From the NCBI GenBank assembly GCA_902496115.1, contig CABUZK010000039.1, positions 1 through 17,912 on the forward strand: 17,912 nt of DNA, written 5' to 3'. The stretch is from an uncultured Collinsella sp. (GTDB taxonomy: Bacteria > Actinomycetota > Coriobacteriia > Coriobacteriales > Coriobacteriaceae). The notes beneath the pieces are model-generated. The model saw nothing but the letters and a program-made list of their open reading frames with translations, was not told the origin of the DNA and did no database searches. A program made the translations under genes and the position numbers. Positions 9,087 through 14,998 of this stretch are shown piece by piece (within the stretch, counting starts at the first letter, position 1; each line of letters begins with the position of its first letter).

Positions 9087-9101
9087 TCTCAATCTCTAAC
9101 A
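9087..9101 (-). repeat. Solo half-site matching the 1257-1553 array arm
   Basis: TCTCAATCTCTAACA matches the array arm TCTCAATCTGTAACA at 14 of 15 positions and overlies the RBS region of the MATE gene. No partner arm lies within the next 60 bp. Confidence 0.5.
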
Positions 9102-9143
9102 TGCTCTTTTGTGCTTATTTGCGCAGACGATGATACTCCTAAT

Positions 9144-9207
9144 CGCCTAGTCATTGGGGACGTTCTAAAACGATTACTCATTCAAGAACGTCCCCAATGA
9201 CTAGGCG
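9144..9207. repeat. 23-bp perfect inverted repeat (REP-like hairpin)
   Basis: A left arm at 9144-9166 (CGCCTAGTCATTGGGGACGT then TCT) is perfectly complementary to 9185-9207, with an 18-nt AT-rich loop. It sits in the divergent gap between the MATE gene and the rlmA-like gene, 61 bp from the first start and 53 bp from the second, so it is not a terminator of either. The GGGGACGTTCT part recalls the GGGACAG core of the other hairpins in this window. A mobile REP-type element or a regulatory cruciform are possible. Confidence 0.9.
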
Positions 9208-9260
9208 GGGAAGGCGTGCGACAATGGTGGGCGTTGTGTTGTTCGCGCTAAGGAGTTGCC

Positions 9261-10076
9261 ATGTTGTTGTGTCCCGTTTGCCATGAGCCGCTGGTGGATG
9301 ACGAACGCGGTGCTGTGTGCGCGGGCGGACACTGGTTTGACCGTGCGCGCGAGGGCTATCTATATCTGCTGCGCTCGTCCAAGAGCGGCGACTCCATGGG
9401 CGATCCCAAGTCGCAGGCACGCAGCCGTCGCGACTTTCTGAATCGCGGTTACTATGCGCCGTTGCGCGATGCGATGGTCGAGCTGGTGCGCAAGCAGGCG
9501 TCTGGGCGTGCCGCGACTACGAACGGCCCCATGACGCTGCTCGATATTTGCTGTGGCGAGGGCTACTACACCAGCGCCATGGGTGCTGTGTCGGGTGTGG
9601 ATGCTTACGGTTTTGACCTGGGCAAAGAGATGGTGCGCCTTGCCGCCAAGCGCGGCGATGCGACCTATTTTGTGGCCAACATGAAGGACGTCCCCGTGGC
9701 TGATGGTGCTTTCGATATGGTGACCGAGCTCTTCGCTCCTTTTAACGAGCGTGAGTTTGCCCGCGTGCTGGCGCCAGAGGGCTCGCTCTATACCGTGGTA
9801 CCGGGCGCCCGTCATCTGTTTGGGCTCAAGGAGGTGCTCTACGACACGCCGTACCTTAACGATGAGAAGCTGCCGAAGACTACCGAGCTCGAGTTAGTCG
9901 GAACGCAGCGGGTGTCTGCGAATATTACGCTTCAGACGCAGGCCGACATCGAGGCGGTGTTCCAGATGACGCCGTACTACTACCGCACACGCCCTGCCGA
10001 CAAAGAGCGCCTGGCAAACCTTGATACCCTTCAGACCGACATCGACTTCATCATCGCCGAGTACCGTCACAGCTAA
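9261..10076 (+). CDS. rlmA: 23S rRNA (guanine-N1)-methyltransferase, RlmA family
   Basis: The 271-residue protein has an N-terminal zinc-binding module (Cys4, Cys7, Cys20, His24), the diagnostic AREGYLYLL strand (about 29-37) and DPKSQARSRRDFL region. A Rossmann methyltransferase domain follows, with SAM motif LLDICCGEGYYT (about 93-104), then TELFAPF and the C-terminal QMTPYYYRTRP stretch. This matches RlmA, which methylates N1 of G745 (Gram-negative type) or G748 (Gram-positive TlrB type) in helix 35 of 23S rRNA. The Gram-positive position is more likely here, which in other organisms affects tylosin-type macrolide binding (family knowledge). SAM motif I has DICCGEG where E. coli has DIGCGEG. 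RBS AAGGAG (9250-9255) lies 5 nt before the ATG. A short hairpin begins 1 nt after the stop, then a terminator. Confidence 0.92.
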   Translation: MLLCPVCHEPLVDDERGAVCAGGHWFDRAREGYLYLLRSSKSGDSMGDPKSQARSRRDFLNRGYYAPLRDAMVELVRKQASGRAATTNGPMTLLDICCGEGYYTSAMGAVSGVDAYGFDLGKEMVRLAAKRGDATYFVANMKDVPVADGAFDMVTELFAPFNEREFARVLAPEGSLYTVVPGARHLFGLKEVLYDTPYLNDEKLPKTTELELVGTQRVSANITLQTQADIEAVFQMTPYYYRTRPADKERLANLDTLQTDIDFIIAEYRHS

Positions 10077-10077
10077 C

Positions 10078-10114
10078 AACCTGCCAAAAAGGGACAGGTT
10101 TATTTTGGCAGGTT
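10078..10114 (+). repeat. REP-like hairpin with AAGGGACAG core, after rlmA
   Basis: AACCTGCCAAAA (10078-10089) pairs with TTTTGGCAGGTT (10103-10114) around a 13-nt loop AGGGACAGGTTTA. It begins 1 nt after the rlmA stop. The core is shared with the hairpins at 14898 and 16116, though the outer stem differs. An alternative ACCTG/CAGGT pairing exists within it. Confidence 0.8.
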
Positions 10115-10130
10115 TTATCTGGGCAAACGT

Positions 10131-10166
10131 AAAGGGCCGACCGCGGAGATGCGCGATCGGCCCTTT
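10131..10166. terminator. Bidirectional terminator between rlmA and the convergent membrane-protein gene
   Basis: AAAGGGCCGA (10131-10140) pairs with TCGGCCCTTT (10157-10166), followed by further T residues on the plus strand and preceded by A residues that give a weaker U-run on the minus strand. It lies between two convergent genes. Confidence 0.85.
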
Positions 10167-10204
10167 TTAGTTGCTTGGCTGCAGAGGTTATGAGAAGCGA
10201 GCGC

Positions 10205-10606
10205 TTATAGGCGGTCCTTGTTCTCGGCCTTAACGGCGTGTGCCTGCTGAACAAAGAACAGGTCGTACACCACGATGACAAAGGCGACGATATTGACGGA
10301 GCTGCCGCCGAGCGCGGGAAGCGTGAGTACGGCCTGCGCAATCGTGGCGATTGCGGCAACGATGCCGAGCTTAAACGCGCCATCCACCTGCGAAGGCTTG
10401 TTGGCGCCCTTGATGCCCGCAACACCTGCGGCAAGATCGACAACGCCCTTGGCGACCAGCACGACCGCGGCGAGCATGGCGTTCGACCCGTACGTGGAAT
10501 CGAGGTTGCCGGTCGCGATGCCGACGCCGGCGATGACGAGGCTGGCGATGCCCAAAACAAAGTAGACGAGGGCAAGGATTTTGAGAGTCTTGCGAGCGGA
10601 ACTCAT
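10205..10606 (-). CDS. Small four-helix membrane protein, function unknown
   Basis: This is a 133-residue protein. After a basic N-terminus (SSARKTLK) four hydrophobic segments are visible at about residues 9-30, 44-66, 78-98 and 101-121, ending in a charged tail (KAENKDRL). No catalytic motif is visible and I do not recognise the family. The ATG at 10606 was preferred to an in-frame ATG 69 bp upstream because AAAGGA (10613-10618) precedes it by 6 nt and the extra 23 residues are not membrane-like. A 19-bp perfect palindrome lies 20 bp before this start, suggesting the gene is regulated. It is convergent with rlmA across a bidirectional terminator and stands alone on its strand. Confidence 0.85.
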   Translation of the reverse strand: MSSARKTLKILALVYFVLGIASLVIAGVGIATGNLDSTYGSNAMLAAVVLVAKGVVDLAAGVAGIKGANKPSQVDGAFKLGIVAAIATIAQAVLTLPALGGSSVNIVAFVIVVYDLFFVQQAHAVKAENKDRL

Positions 10607-10626
10607 GGCTGGTCCTTTCGATACGA

Positions 10627-10645
10627 GTACGTCAATCTGACGTAC
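10627..10645. promoter_or_regulatory. 19-bp perfect palindrome, candidate operator
   Basis: GTACGTCA-ATC-TGACGTAC, centred about 30 bp before the membrane-protein start on the minus strand. It is the right size and place for a dimeric repressor site or a leader hairpin. The binding protein is unknown. The rest of 10646-10839 shows no other clear signal. Confidence 0.5.
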
Positions 10646-10839
10646 CCCATGTGCTGCACATATGGTGAAGCACATTGTAGTTCAACGCGGCGATGCATGC
10701 GCCTGAAAGCGCTTTGACCCCGCGCAGCCCACCCCAACCTTTCAAAAAGGAAAGCTGGACGTAAGCCAAATCGATGGCAGCCCATGTGCGGCGTTGCGAT
10801 GATGAGGCCGTAACAAGGAGCTGGTCTCAAGGAGGAGCC

Positions 10840-10983
10840 ATGATGTACGGAGCAGAGCAAGTGCGTGAGCCGCAGTCGTTGGGAAGGCGCATGAGTGATT
10901 CCGTGATCGCTGCCGTGTGCACGGGATTGATGGCGGTGCTTTGCATTGGGATGCTGTGGGCCATGTCGCATGTGGGACAATAG
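10840..10983 (+). CDS. Small single-helix membrane protein (47 residues)
   Basis: The reading frame MMYGAEQVREPQSLGRRMSD is followed by one hydrophobic segment (about residues 22-42: VIAAVCTGLMAVLCIGMLWAM) and ends SHVGQ. It is preceded by a very strong RBS, AAGGAGGAG, 3-4 nt before tandem ATG codons; the first is used here, the second would give 46 residues. The frame is open 66 bp further upstream, but nothing there resembles a start. The charged N-terminus and single helix suggest a membrane-anchored small protein; no known family is recognised. It precedes the rsmJ-like gene by 63 bp on the same strand and could share its transcript. Confidence 0.68.
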   Translation: MMYGAEQVREPQSLGRRMSDSVIAAVCTGLMAVLCIGMLWAMSHVGQ

Positions 10984-11046
10984 CGGACGGTTGGGTGCTG
11001 GCATGAACGGCGCTCACGTATTCGTTTTGCTTGTTAAGGAGTACCC

Positions 11047-11751
11047 ATGGGTGTCGTCGATCCCTTTTCTGTTGCTCGGGCCGCGGGGCTTGAGCTGATC
11101 GGGAAGTCCGAGGGCCTCACGCTCACCGACGGCACGATGGAGCTACGTGCCGATTTTGACCGCATGCTTCCGCGGCTCAAGCAGGGCCGTCTGCAGCAAG
11201 AGCTGTTGGTAAAGGCTGCGCGCGCAAAAGGCATCGAGTGCCCATGGGCGATTGATGCCACGGCAGGCTTTGGCGAGGATTCGCTGCTGTTGGCGGCCGC
11301 GGGCTTTACCGTCGATCTGTATGAGCAGGATTGCGTGATCGCGGCGCTCCTCAAGGATGCCCTGGATCGCGCGGCAGATGATCCGGCGCTTGCGGCTGCC
11401 GTGTCGCGCATGCGCTTACATGCGGGCGAGGACAGCATTGCCGGCCTTCGCCATACGGCTGAGCTGATCGGGCGGGGCGAGCTTGCCGCCCCCGACGTGG
11501 TATATCTGGATCCCATGTTTCCCGAACGCACCAAGAGCGCGGCGGTGAAAAAGAAGTTCCAACTCTTGCACCATCTGGAGCAGCCGTGCGCCGATGAGGA
11601 GACGCTGGTCGAAGCTGCGCTTGCGGCGCGCCCGCGCAAGGTCGTTATCAAGCGGCCGGTGAAGGGGCCGCTGCTTGCCGGCGTTAAGCCGAGCTATCAA
11701 CTTGCGGGCAAGGCCGTTCGCTACGATGTGTTGGTGCCGCCGCGCCCGTAG
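11047..11751 (+). CDS. rsmJ: 16S rRNA (guanine1516-N2)-methyltransferase-like protein, RsmJ family
   Basis: This is a 234-residue SAM-dependent methyltransferase. It has a short variable N-terminal part, SAM motif I IDATAGFGEDS (69-79), an acidic residue after strand 2 (YEQD, about 92-95), motif IV YLDPMFP (153-159) and the KSAAVKKK stretch (163-170). All are in the order and spacing of E. coli RsmJ (YhiQ), whose DPMFP and KSALVKKE motifs it closely mirrors. RsmJ makes m2G1516 in helix 45 of 16S rRNA. RBS AAGGAG (11036-11041) lies 5 nt before the ATG. RsmJ is best known from Gammaproteobacteria, so its occurrence here is notable. The protein could act on a different guanine. It follows a small membrane-protein gene and converges with a small zinc-ribbon-like gene. 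Confidence 0.88.
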   Translation: MGVVDPFSVARAAGLELIGKSEGLTLTDGTMELRADFDRMLPRLKQGRLQQELLVKAARAKGIECPWAIDATAGFGEDSLLLAAAGFTVDLYEQDCVIAALLKDALDRAADDPALAAAVSRMRLHAGEDSIAGLRHTAELIGRGELAAPDVVYLDPMFPERTKSAAVKKKFQLLHHLEQPCADEETLVEAALAARPRKVVIKRPVKGPLLAGVKPSYQLAGKAVRYDVLVPPRP

Positions 11752-11799
11752 CTTGCGTGCGATGGCTGGCGCTCCGTCAATGCCGTGCCGATGCGGCGC

Positions 11800-12096
11800 C
11801 TATTTCCAAGGGTGCGACGTCAAGTGCCAGCCGCCGCAGTATTCGCATTTGTAGCAGGCCAGCCCGCGGCGTCCGCGGTTTTCGCAGTCGGCCATAACTG
11901 CCTCGGCCTCGGCGCGCGTGTCGTAACGGTTTTTGCGCTCGCACGATTTGTAGCGCCAGGCTTCATCGCGCTCGGCGTCCAGGGCGTCGCGGCGCTCGTC
12001 CTCGCGTGCAAACAGGTCGCTCATATCGCCGCCGGTAGCAGCGCTCAAAAACTCGCTTTTGGCCTTTGACCAGGCGGCTCGCTTTTTGCTTCCCAT
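11800..12096 (-). CDS. Small basic protein with C-terminal zinc-ribbon-like motif
   Basis: The 98-residue, highly charged soluble protein has an N-terminal half rich in K, E, D and R (helical). Its C-terminal half has KNRYDTRAEAEAVMADC then CYKCEYCGGWHLTSHP, a Cys-x2-Cys-x2-Cys/His cluster that could bind one zinc together with the cysteines at CERKNRY and ADCEN. Similar tails (RC..CGGWHLT) occur in many short actinobacterial and phage proteins of unknown role, so nucleic-acid contact is a guess. The ATG at 12096 is chosen because GGAGAAGGG lies about 11 nt upstream. An in-frame TTG at 12117 would add seven residues but would have no RBS. It is divergent from the GNAT gene, with a palindrome between them. 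Confidence 0.75.
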   Translation of the reverse strand: MGSKKRAAWSKAKSEFLSAATGGDMSDLFAREDERRDALDAERDEAWRYKSCERKNRYDTRAEAEAVMADCENRGRRGLACYKCEYCGGWHLTSHPWK

Positions 12097-12120
12097 CTGC
12101 TTCGCGCCCTTCTCCAAACG

Positions 12121-12152
12121 TTGGTATCATTGCTCAATCAAAGTGATACCAA
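12121..12152. promoter_or_regulatory. Palindrome in divergent gap, candidate shared operator/promoter
   Basis: TTGGTATCA (12121-12129) / TGATACCAA (12144-12152) with a 14-bp centre lies between the divergent zinc-ribbon and GNAT genes. Because of the symmetry, TTGGTA and TGATAC stand 17 bp apart on both strands, in the layout of two overlapping promoters, although the -10 match is poor. Confidence 0.5.
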
Positions 12153-12173
12153 TAAACGTGAGGTCGCCGCGTG

Positions 12174-12662
12174 ATGATCAGAAAAACCCTCGATACCGAC
12201 ATTCCCGCCGTCATGGCCATCTATGACGCGGCCCGCGCCTTTATGCGCGCACATGGCAACACGACGCAGTGGCCCGAGGGCACGCCTTCGGGCGAGCAGC
12301 TGGCTGCCGATATCGCCGCCGGTGGCAGCTATGTGTGCGAGGAAGACGGACGCGTGGTGGCGACGTTTGCCTTTCTGCCGGGGCCGGACAGTTCCTACGA
12401 TGTGATCGAGGGCGGCCAGTGGCGCAGCGACGCCCCGTATGCTGTGCTGCACCGTGTGGCGTCCGATGGCACCGCGCACGGTATCGCGGCTGCGATGTTT
12501 GCCTTTGCCAAGGAACGCGCCGATCACCTGCGCATCGACACGCATCAGGACAACCTGCCCATGCAGGGAGCCATCGCCAAGGCCGGGTTTAAGCGCGCCG
12601 GTATCGTATATGTGTCGGACGGTACGCCGCGCGTCGCGTTTGATTGGCTGCGCGAGGCATAA
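12174..12662 (+). CDS. GNAT family N-acetyltransferase
   Basis: The 162-residue protein has the fold order of a single GNAT domain. An N-terminal strand-helix (MIRKTLDTDIPAVMAIYDAA) is followed by the GGSYVCEEDGRVVATFAFLPG strands and the acetyl-CoA region from YAVLHRVASDGTAHGIAAAMFAFAKE (a degenerate form of motif A). The C-terminal RIDTHQDNLPMQGAIAKAGFKRAG stretch is standard for the family. The substrate is unknown (small molecule or protein amine). The ATG at 12174 is used. A GTG directly before it (12171) is equally placed relative to the GAGG RBS at 12160-12163 and would add one residue. It is divergent from the zinc-ribbon gene and shares its control region. No gene follows for 239 bp. 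Confidence 0.9.
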   Translation: MIRKTLDTDIPAVMAIYDAARAFMRAHGNTTQWPEGTPSGEQLAADIAAGGSYVCEEDGRVVATFAFLPGPDSSYDVIEGGQWRSDAPYAVLHRVASDGTAHGIAAAMFAFAKERADHLRIDTHQDNLPMQGAIAKAGFKRAGIVYVSDGTPRVAFDWLREA

Positions 12663-12676
12663 AGGCCGAGCCCCAC

Positions 12677-12690
12677 AACAACGCGTTGTT
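12677..12690. repeat. 14-bp perfect palindrome in the 12663-12901 gap
   Basis: AACAACGCGTTGTT is fully self-complementary and lies 14 bp after the GNAT stop. The remainder of this 239-bp gap shows a candidate promoter (12813-12841) and GC-rich short repeats but no gene. Confidence 0.45.
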
Positions 12691-12812
12691 ATCGCCCCAG
12701 ATGAGCCCAGGCAGACAAAAAGGGGAGGTGCCGGCTTTCGCAAGGCGCGAACCTACGAAAATCGCTGCGCGGCAACGCGGGGCGATGAGCTCGGTCGGGG
12801 GATAGGGCTCGC

Positions 12813-12841
12813 TTCGCCCGCCGGCCCGTACATTGTATCAT
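12813..12841 (+). promoter_or_regulatory. Possible promoter of the TetM-like GTPase gene
   Basis: A -35-like TTCGCC (12813-12818) and a -10-like TATCAT (12836-12841) are 17 bp apart, about 60 bp before the start. No leader peptide or attenuator like that of tetM was recognised. Confidence 0.4.
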
Positions 12842-12901
12842 CCAGTGTGGAACGAGGATGCCCGTTGCCGCGTGCGATGGGCTTGCAATAAGAGGAGAGC
12901 C

Positions 12902-14905
12902 ATGTCGAAGCAAGCGGTCGTTGGAATCTTGGCGCATGTCGATGCCGGCAAGACCACGCTGGCCGAGGCCATGTTGTTCAACGCGGGTCGCATTCGCAAG
13001 CGCGGCCGCGTGGACGATGGCGATTCGCATCTGGACACGAACGCGATCGAGCGTGAGCGTGGCATTACGATCTTCTCGTCGCAGGCCGTGCTCGACCATG
13101 GCGATACCCACGTCATGCTCGTGGATGCACCGGGGCATGTCGATTTTTCGGCCGAGGCGGAGCGCACATTGCGCGCGCTGGACTACGCGATTTTAGTTGT
13201 GGGCGCCAACGACGGCGTGCAGGGGCACACCGAAACCCTGTGGCGCCTGCTTGCGCGCTATGACATCCCGACGTTCATCTATATCAATAAAATCGATTTG
13301 GAGAATCCCGGCCGCGATGTTTTGCTGGCACAACTTGGGCAACGTCTCTCCGAGGGCTGCTTGGATGCCAGCGAACTGCTGGCGGGCGGGGCCGTTCAGG
13401 AGGACGCTGCCGCGTTAGACGAAGAAGCGCTCGAGGAGTTTCTTGAGGCGGGCGAGCTTTCTGTCGCAACGCTGTCGCGCATGGTTGCCGAGCGCAAACT
13501 CTTTCCCTGCTTTGCCGGGTCGGCGCTCAAGGACCAAGGCGTGGACGAGCTGCTGGACGGCATATGCGCGCTGATGCGTGAACAGGCATGGCTTCCGGAG
13601 TTTGCCGCGCGCGTCTATCGTGTCAGCCGCGGGGATCGCGGCGAGCGCTTGGCTTGGGTTAAAGTGACCGGCGGCACGCTGCATGCCAAGCAGATGATTG
13701 ACGGACGTTCCGGCGCCGAGGCATGGGAGCAGAAGGTCGATCAGGTACGCATCTATAACGGCGAAAAGTATGAGCTTGCCCAAGAAGTTGCTGCTGGCGG
13801 TATTTGTGCTGTGACGGGTCTTGCGCATGTTCGCCCAGGGGACGCCCTGGGCGCGGAGCCCGCGGGCGATGCGCCCGTCATTGCGCCGGTCCTCACCTAT
13901 ACGGTGCTTCCGGGCGAACACGATGTCCATGCGGTGTTCAAAGCGTTGACTGAGCTGGCGGACGAAGATCCCATGCTCGGCGTAAGCTGGAATACGCATC
14001 TAGAGCAGATTCATTTGCAGTTGATGGGCGCTGTGCAACTCGAGGTCGTGCAGCGGGTGTTGGCCGATCGTTTTGGCCTTTCGGTTGCGTTTGAGTCTGG
14101 CGGCATTCTCTATAAGGAGACTATTTCGCAGCCGGTCGAGGGCGTGGGCCACTTTGAGCCGCTGCGCCACTATGCCGAGGTGCATCTGCGCCTGGAGCCG
14201 TTGGCAGCGGGTTCGGGCGTGCAGTTTGGCACCGTGACCTCGACCGACGAGCTCGATCTTAACTGGCAGCGTTTGGCGCTCACCAACGCCATGGAGCGCG
14301 GCCACCTGGGCGTGCTGACTGGCTCGCCCATCACCGGTGTGCGCATTACACTCACGGGCGGCCGCGCGCATGCCAAGCACACCGAGGGCGGTGATTTTCG
14401 CCAGGCCACGTACCGCGCGATTCGCCAGGGGCTCATGCAAGCGAGTGAGGCCGGCGCGGCGGTGCTGTTGGAGCCGTGGTATCGCTTTGAGCTCGAGGTG
14501 CCGGGGGAGTGCGTGGGCCGGGCGCTCTCGGATGCCACGCGCATGGGTGCCGAGTACGAGCCGCCGACGATGGCGGGAGACCGGGCGAAGCTTATGGGTC
14601 GCGTGCCGGCATCCGAGGTGCAGGATTACGCGCTGGAGGTGGCTGCCTACACGAGCGGTCGCGGACATCTGTACCTGGAGTTTGCCGGCTATGCGGCTTG
14701 CCATGATGCCGAGCGCGTAATCGAGACTGCCGCTTATGAGCCCGAGGCCGATCTGCCCAACACGCCCGACTCGGTCTTTTGCTCTCACGGCGCCGGTTAC
14801 ACGGTCAAATGGTACGACGTGCCCGCCGCGGCGCACGTAAAGATCGATCCCGCCACCTTCCGCCCCTGGCGAGCAGCAGACGCCGAGTTTTTCGGCCACA
14901 TGTGA
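12902..14905 (+). CDS. TetM-like / EF-G-like translational GTPase (ribosomal protection protein family)
   Basis: The 667-residue product has the EF-G/TetM domain order: G domain with HVDAGKTT (12-19), ERERGITI (50-57), DAPGH (75-79) and NKID (129-132), then domains II-V. Length and layout fit the TetM/TetO/OtrA group, which eject tetracycline from the ribosome. However, the domain IV loop, where TetM carries YYSPVS, reads GGRAHAKHTEGGDFR here (486-500). True resistance should not be assumed; a housekeeping or stress role on stalled ribosomes is an alternative. The ATG at 12902 was chosen over an upstream one at 12833 because AGAGGAGAG lies 3-4 nt before it and the protein then begins MSKQAVVGILAHVDAG as in the family. 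The stop codon lies inside the left arm of a hairpin repeat. The next gene is a solitary ATPase. Confidence 0.93.
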   Translation: MSKQAVVGILAHVDAGKTTLAEAMLFNAGRIRKRGRVDDGDSHLDTNAIERERGITIFSSQAVLDHGDTHVMLVDAPGHVDFSAEAERTLRALDYAILVVGANDGVQGHTETLWRLLARYDIPTFIYINKIDLENPGRDVLLAQLGQRLSEGCLDASELLAGGAVQEDAAALDEEALEEFLEAGELSVATLSRMVAERKLFPCFAGSALKDQGVDELLDGICALMREQAWLPEFAARVYRVSRGDRGERLAWVKVTGGTLHAKQMIDGRSGAEAWEQKVDQVRIYNGEKYELAQEVAAGGICAVTGLAHVRPGDALGAEPAGDAPVIAPVLTYTVLPGEHDVHAVFKALTELADEDPMLGVSWNTHLEQIHLQLMGAVQLEVVQRVLADRFGLSVAFESGGILYKETISQPVEGVGHFEPLRHYAEVHLRLEPLAAGSGVQFGTVTSTDELDLNWQRLALTNAMERGHLGVLTGSPITGVRITLTGGRAHAKHTEGGDFRQATYRAIRQGLMQASEAGAAVLLEPWYRFELEVPGECVGRALSDATRMGAEYEPPTMAGDRAKLMGRVPASEVQDYALEVAAYTSGRGHLYLEFAGYAACHDAERVIETAAYEPEADLPNTPDSVFCSHGAGYTVKWYDVPAAAHVKIDPATFRPWRAADAEFFGHM

Positions 14906-14932
14906 CAAAGGGACAGTTTCTTTGTCACATGT
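14898..14932 (+). repeat. REP-like hairpin overlapping the stop of the TetM-like gene
   Basis: ACATGTGACAAAG (14898-14910) pairs perfectly with CTTTGTCACATGT (14920-14932) around GGACAGTTT. The TGA stop (14903-14905) lies in the left arm, so the last His-Met of the protein are encoded by the repeat. It is closely related to the hairpin at 16116. Confidence 0.88.
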
Positions 14933-14934
14933 TA

Positions 14935-14965
14935 TTGGTATAACTCGGTATAAGTTGGTATAACT
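14935..14965 (+). promoter_or_regulatory. Three 10-bp direct repeats, probable promoter of the ATPase gene
   Basis: TTGGTATAAC, TCGGTATAAG and TTGGTATAAC follow each other without gaps. The first supplies a -35-like TTGGTA (14935-14940) and the third a good -10 TATAAC (14959-14964) at 18 bp. The repeats may also be a regulator site on one face of the helix. Confidence 0.5.
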
Positions 14966-14998
14966 ATTACCAGGGTTTGCCAATCCGAGGAGACCGAC

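Noticed and set aside
12690..12812. tRNA or structured leader in the GC-rich gap
   Set aside because: Short complementary pieces exist (for example TTCGC/GCGAA), but no T-loop, anticodon arm or consistent long stem.
12833..12901. N-terminal extension of the TetM-like GTPase from an upstream ATG
   Set aside because: No RBS before it, it overlaps the putative -10 region, and the extra residues have no counterpart in the family.
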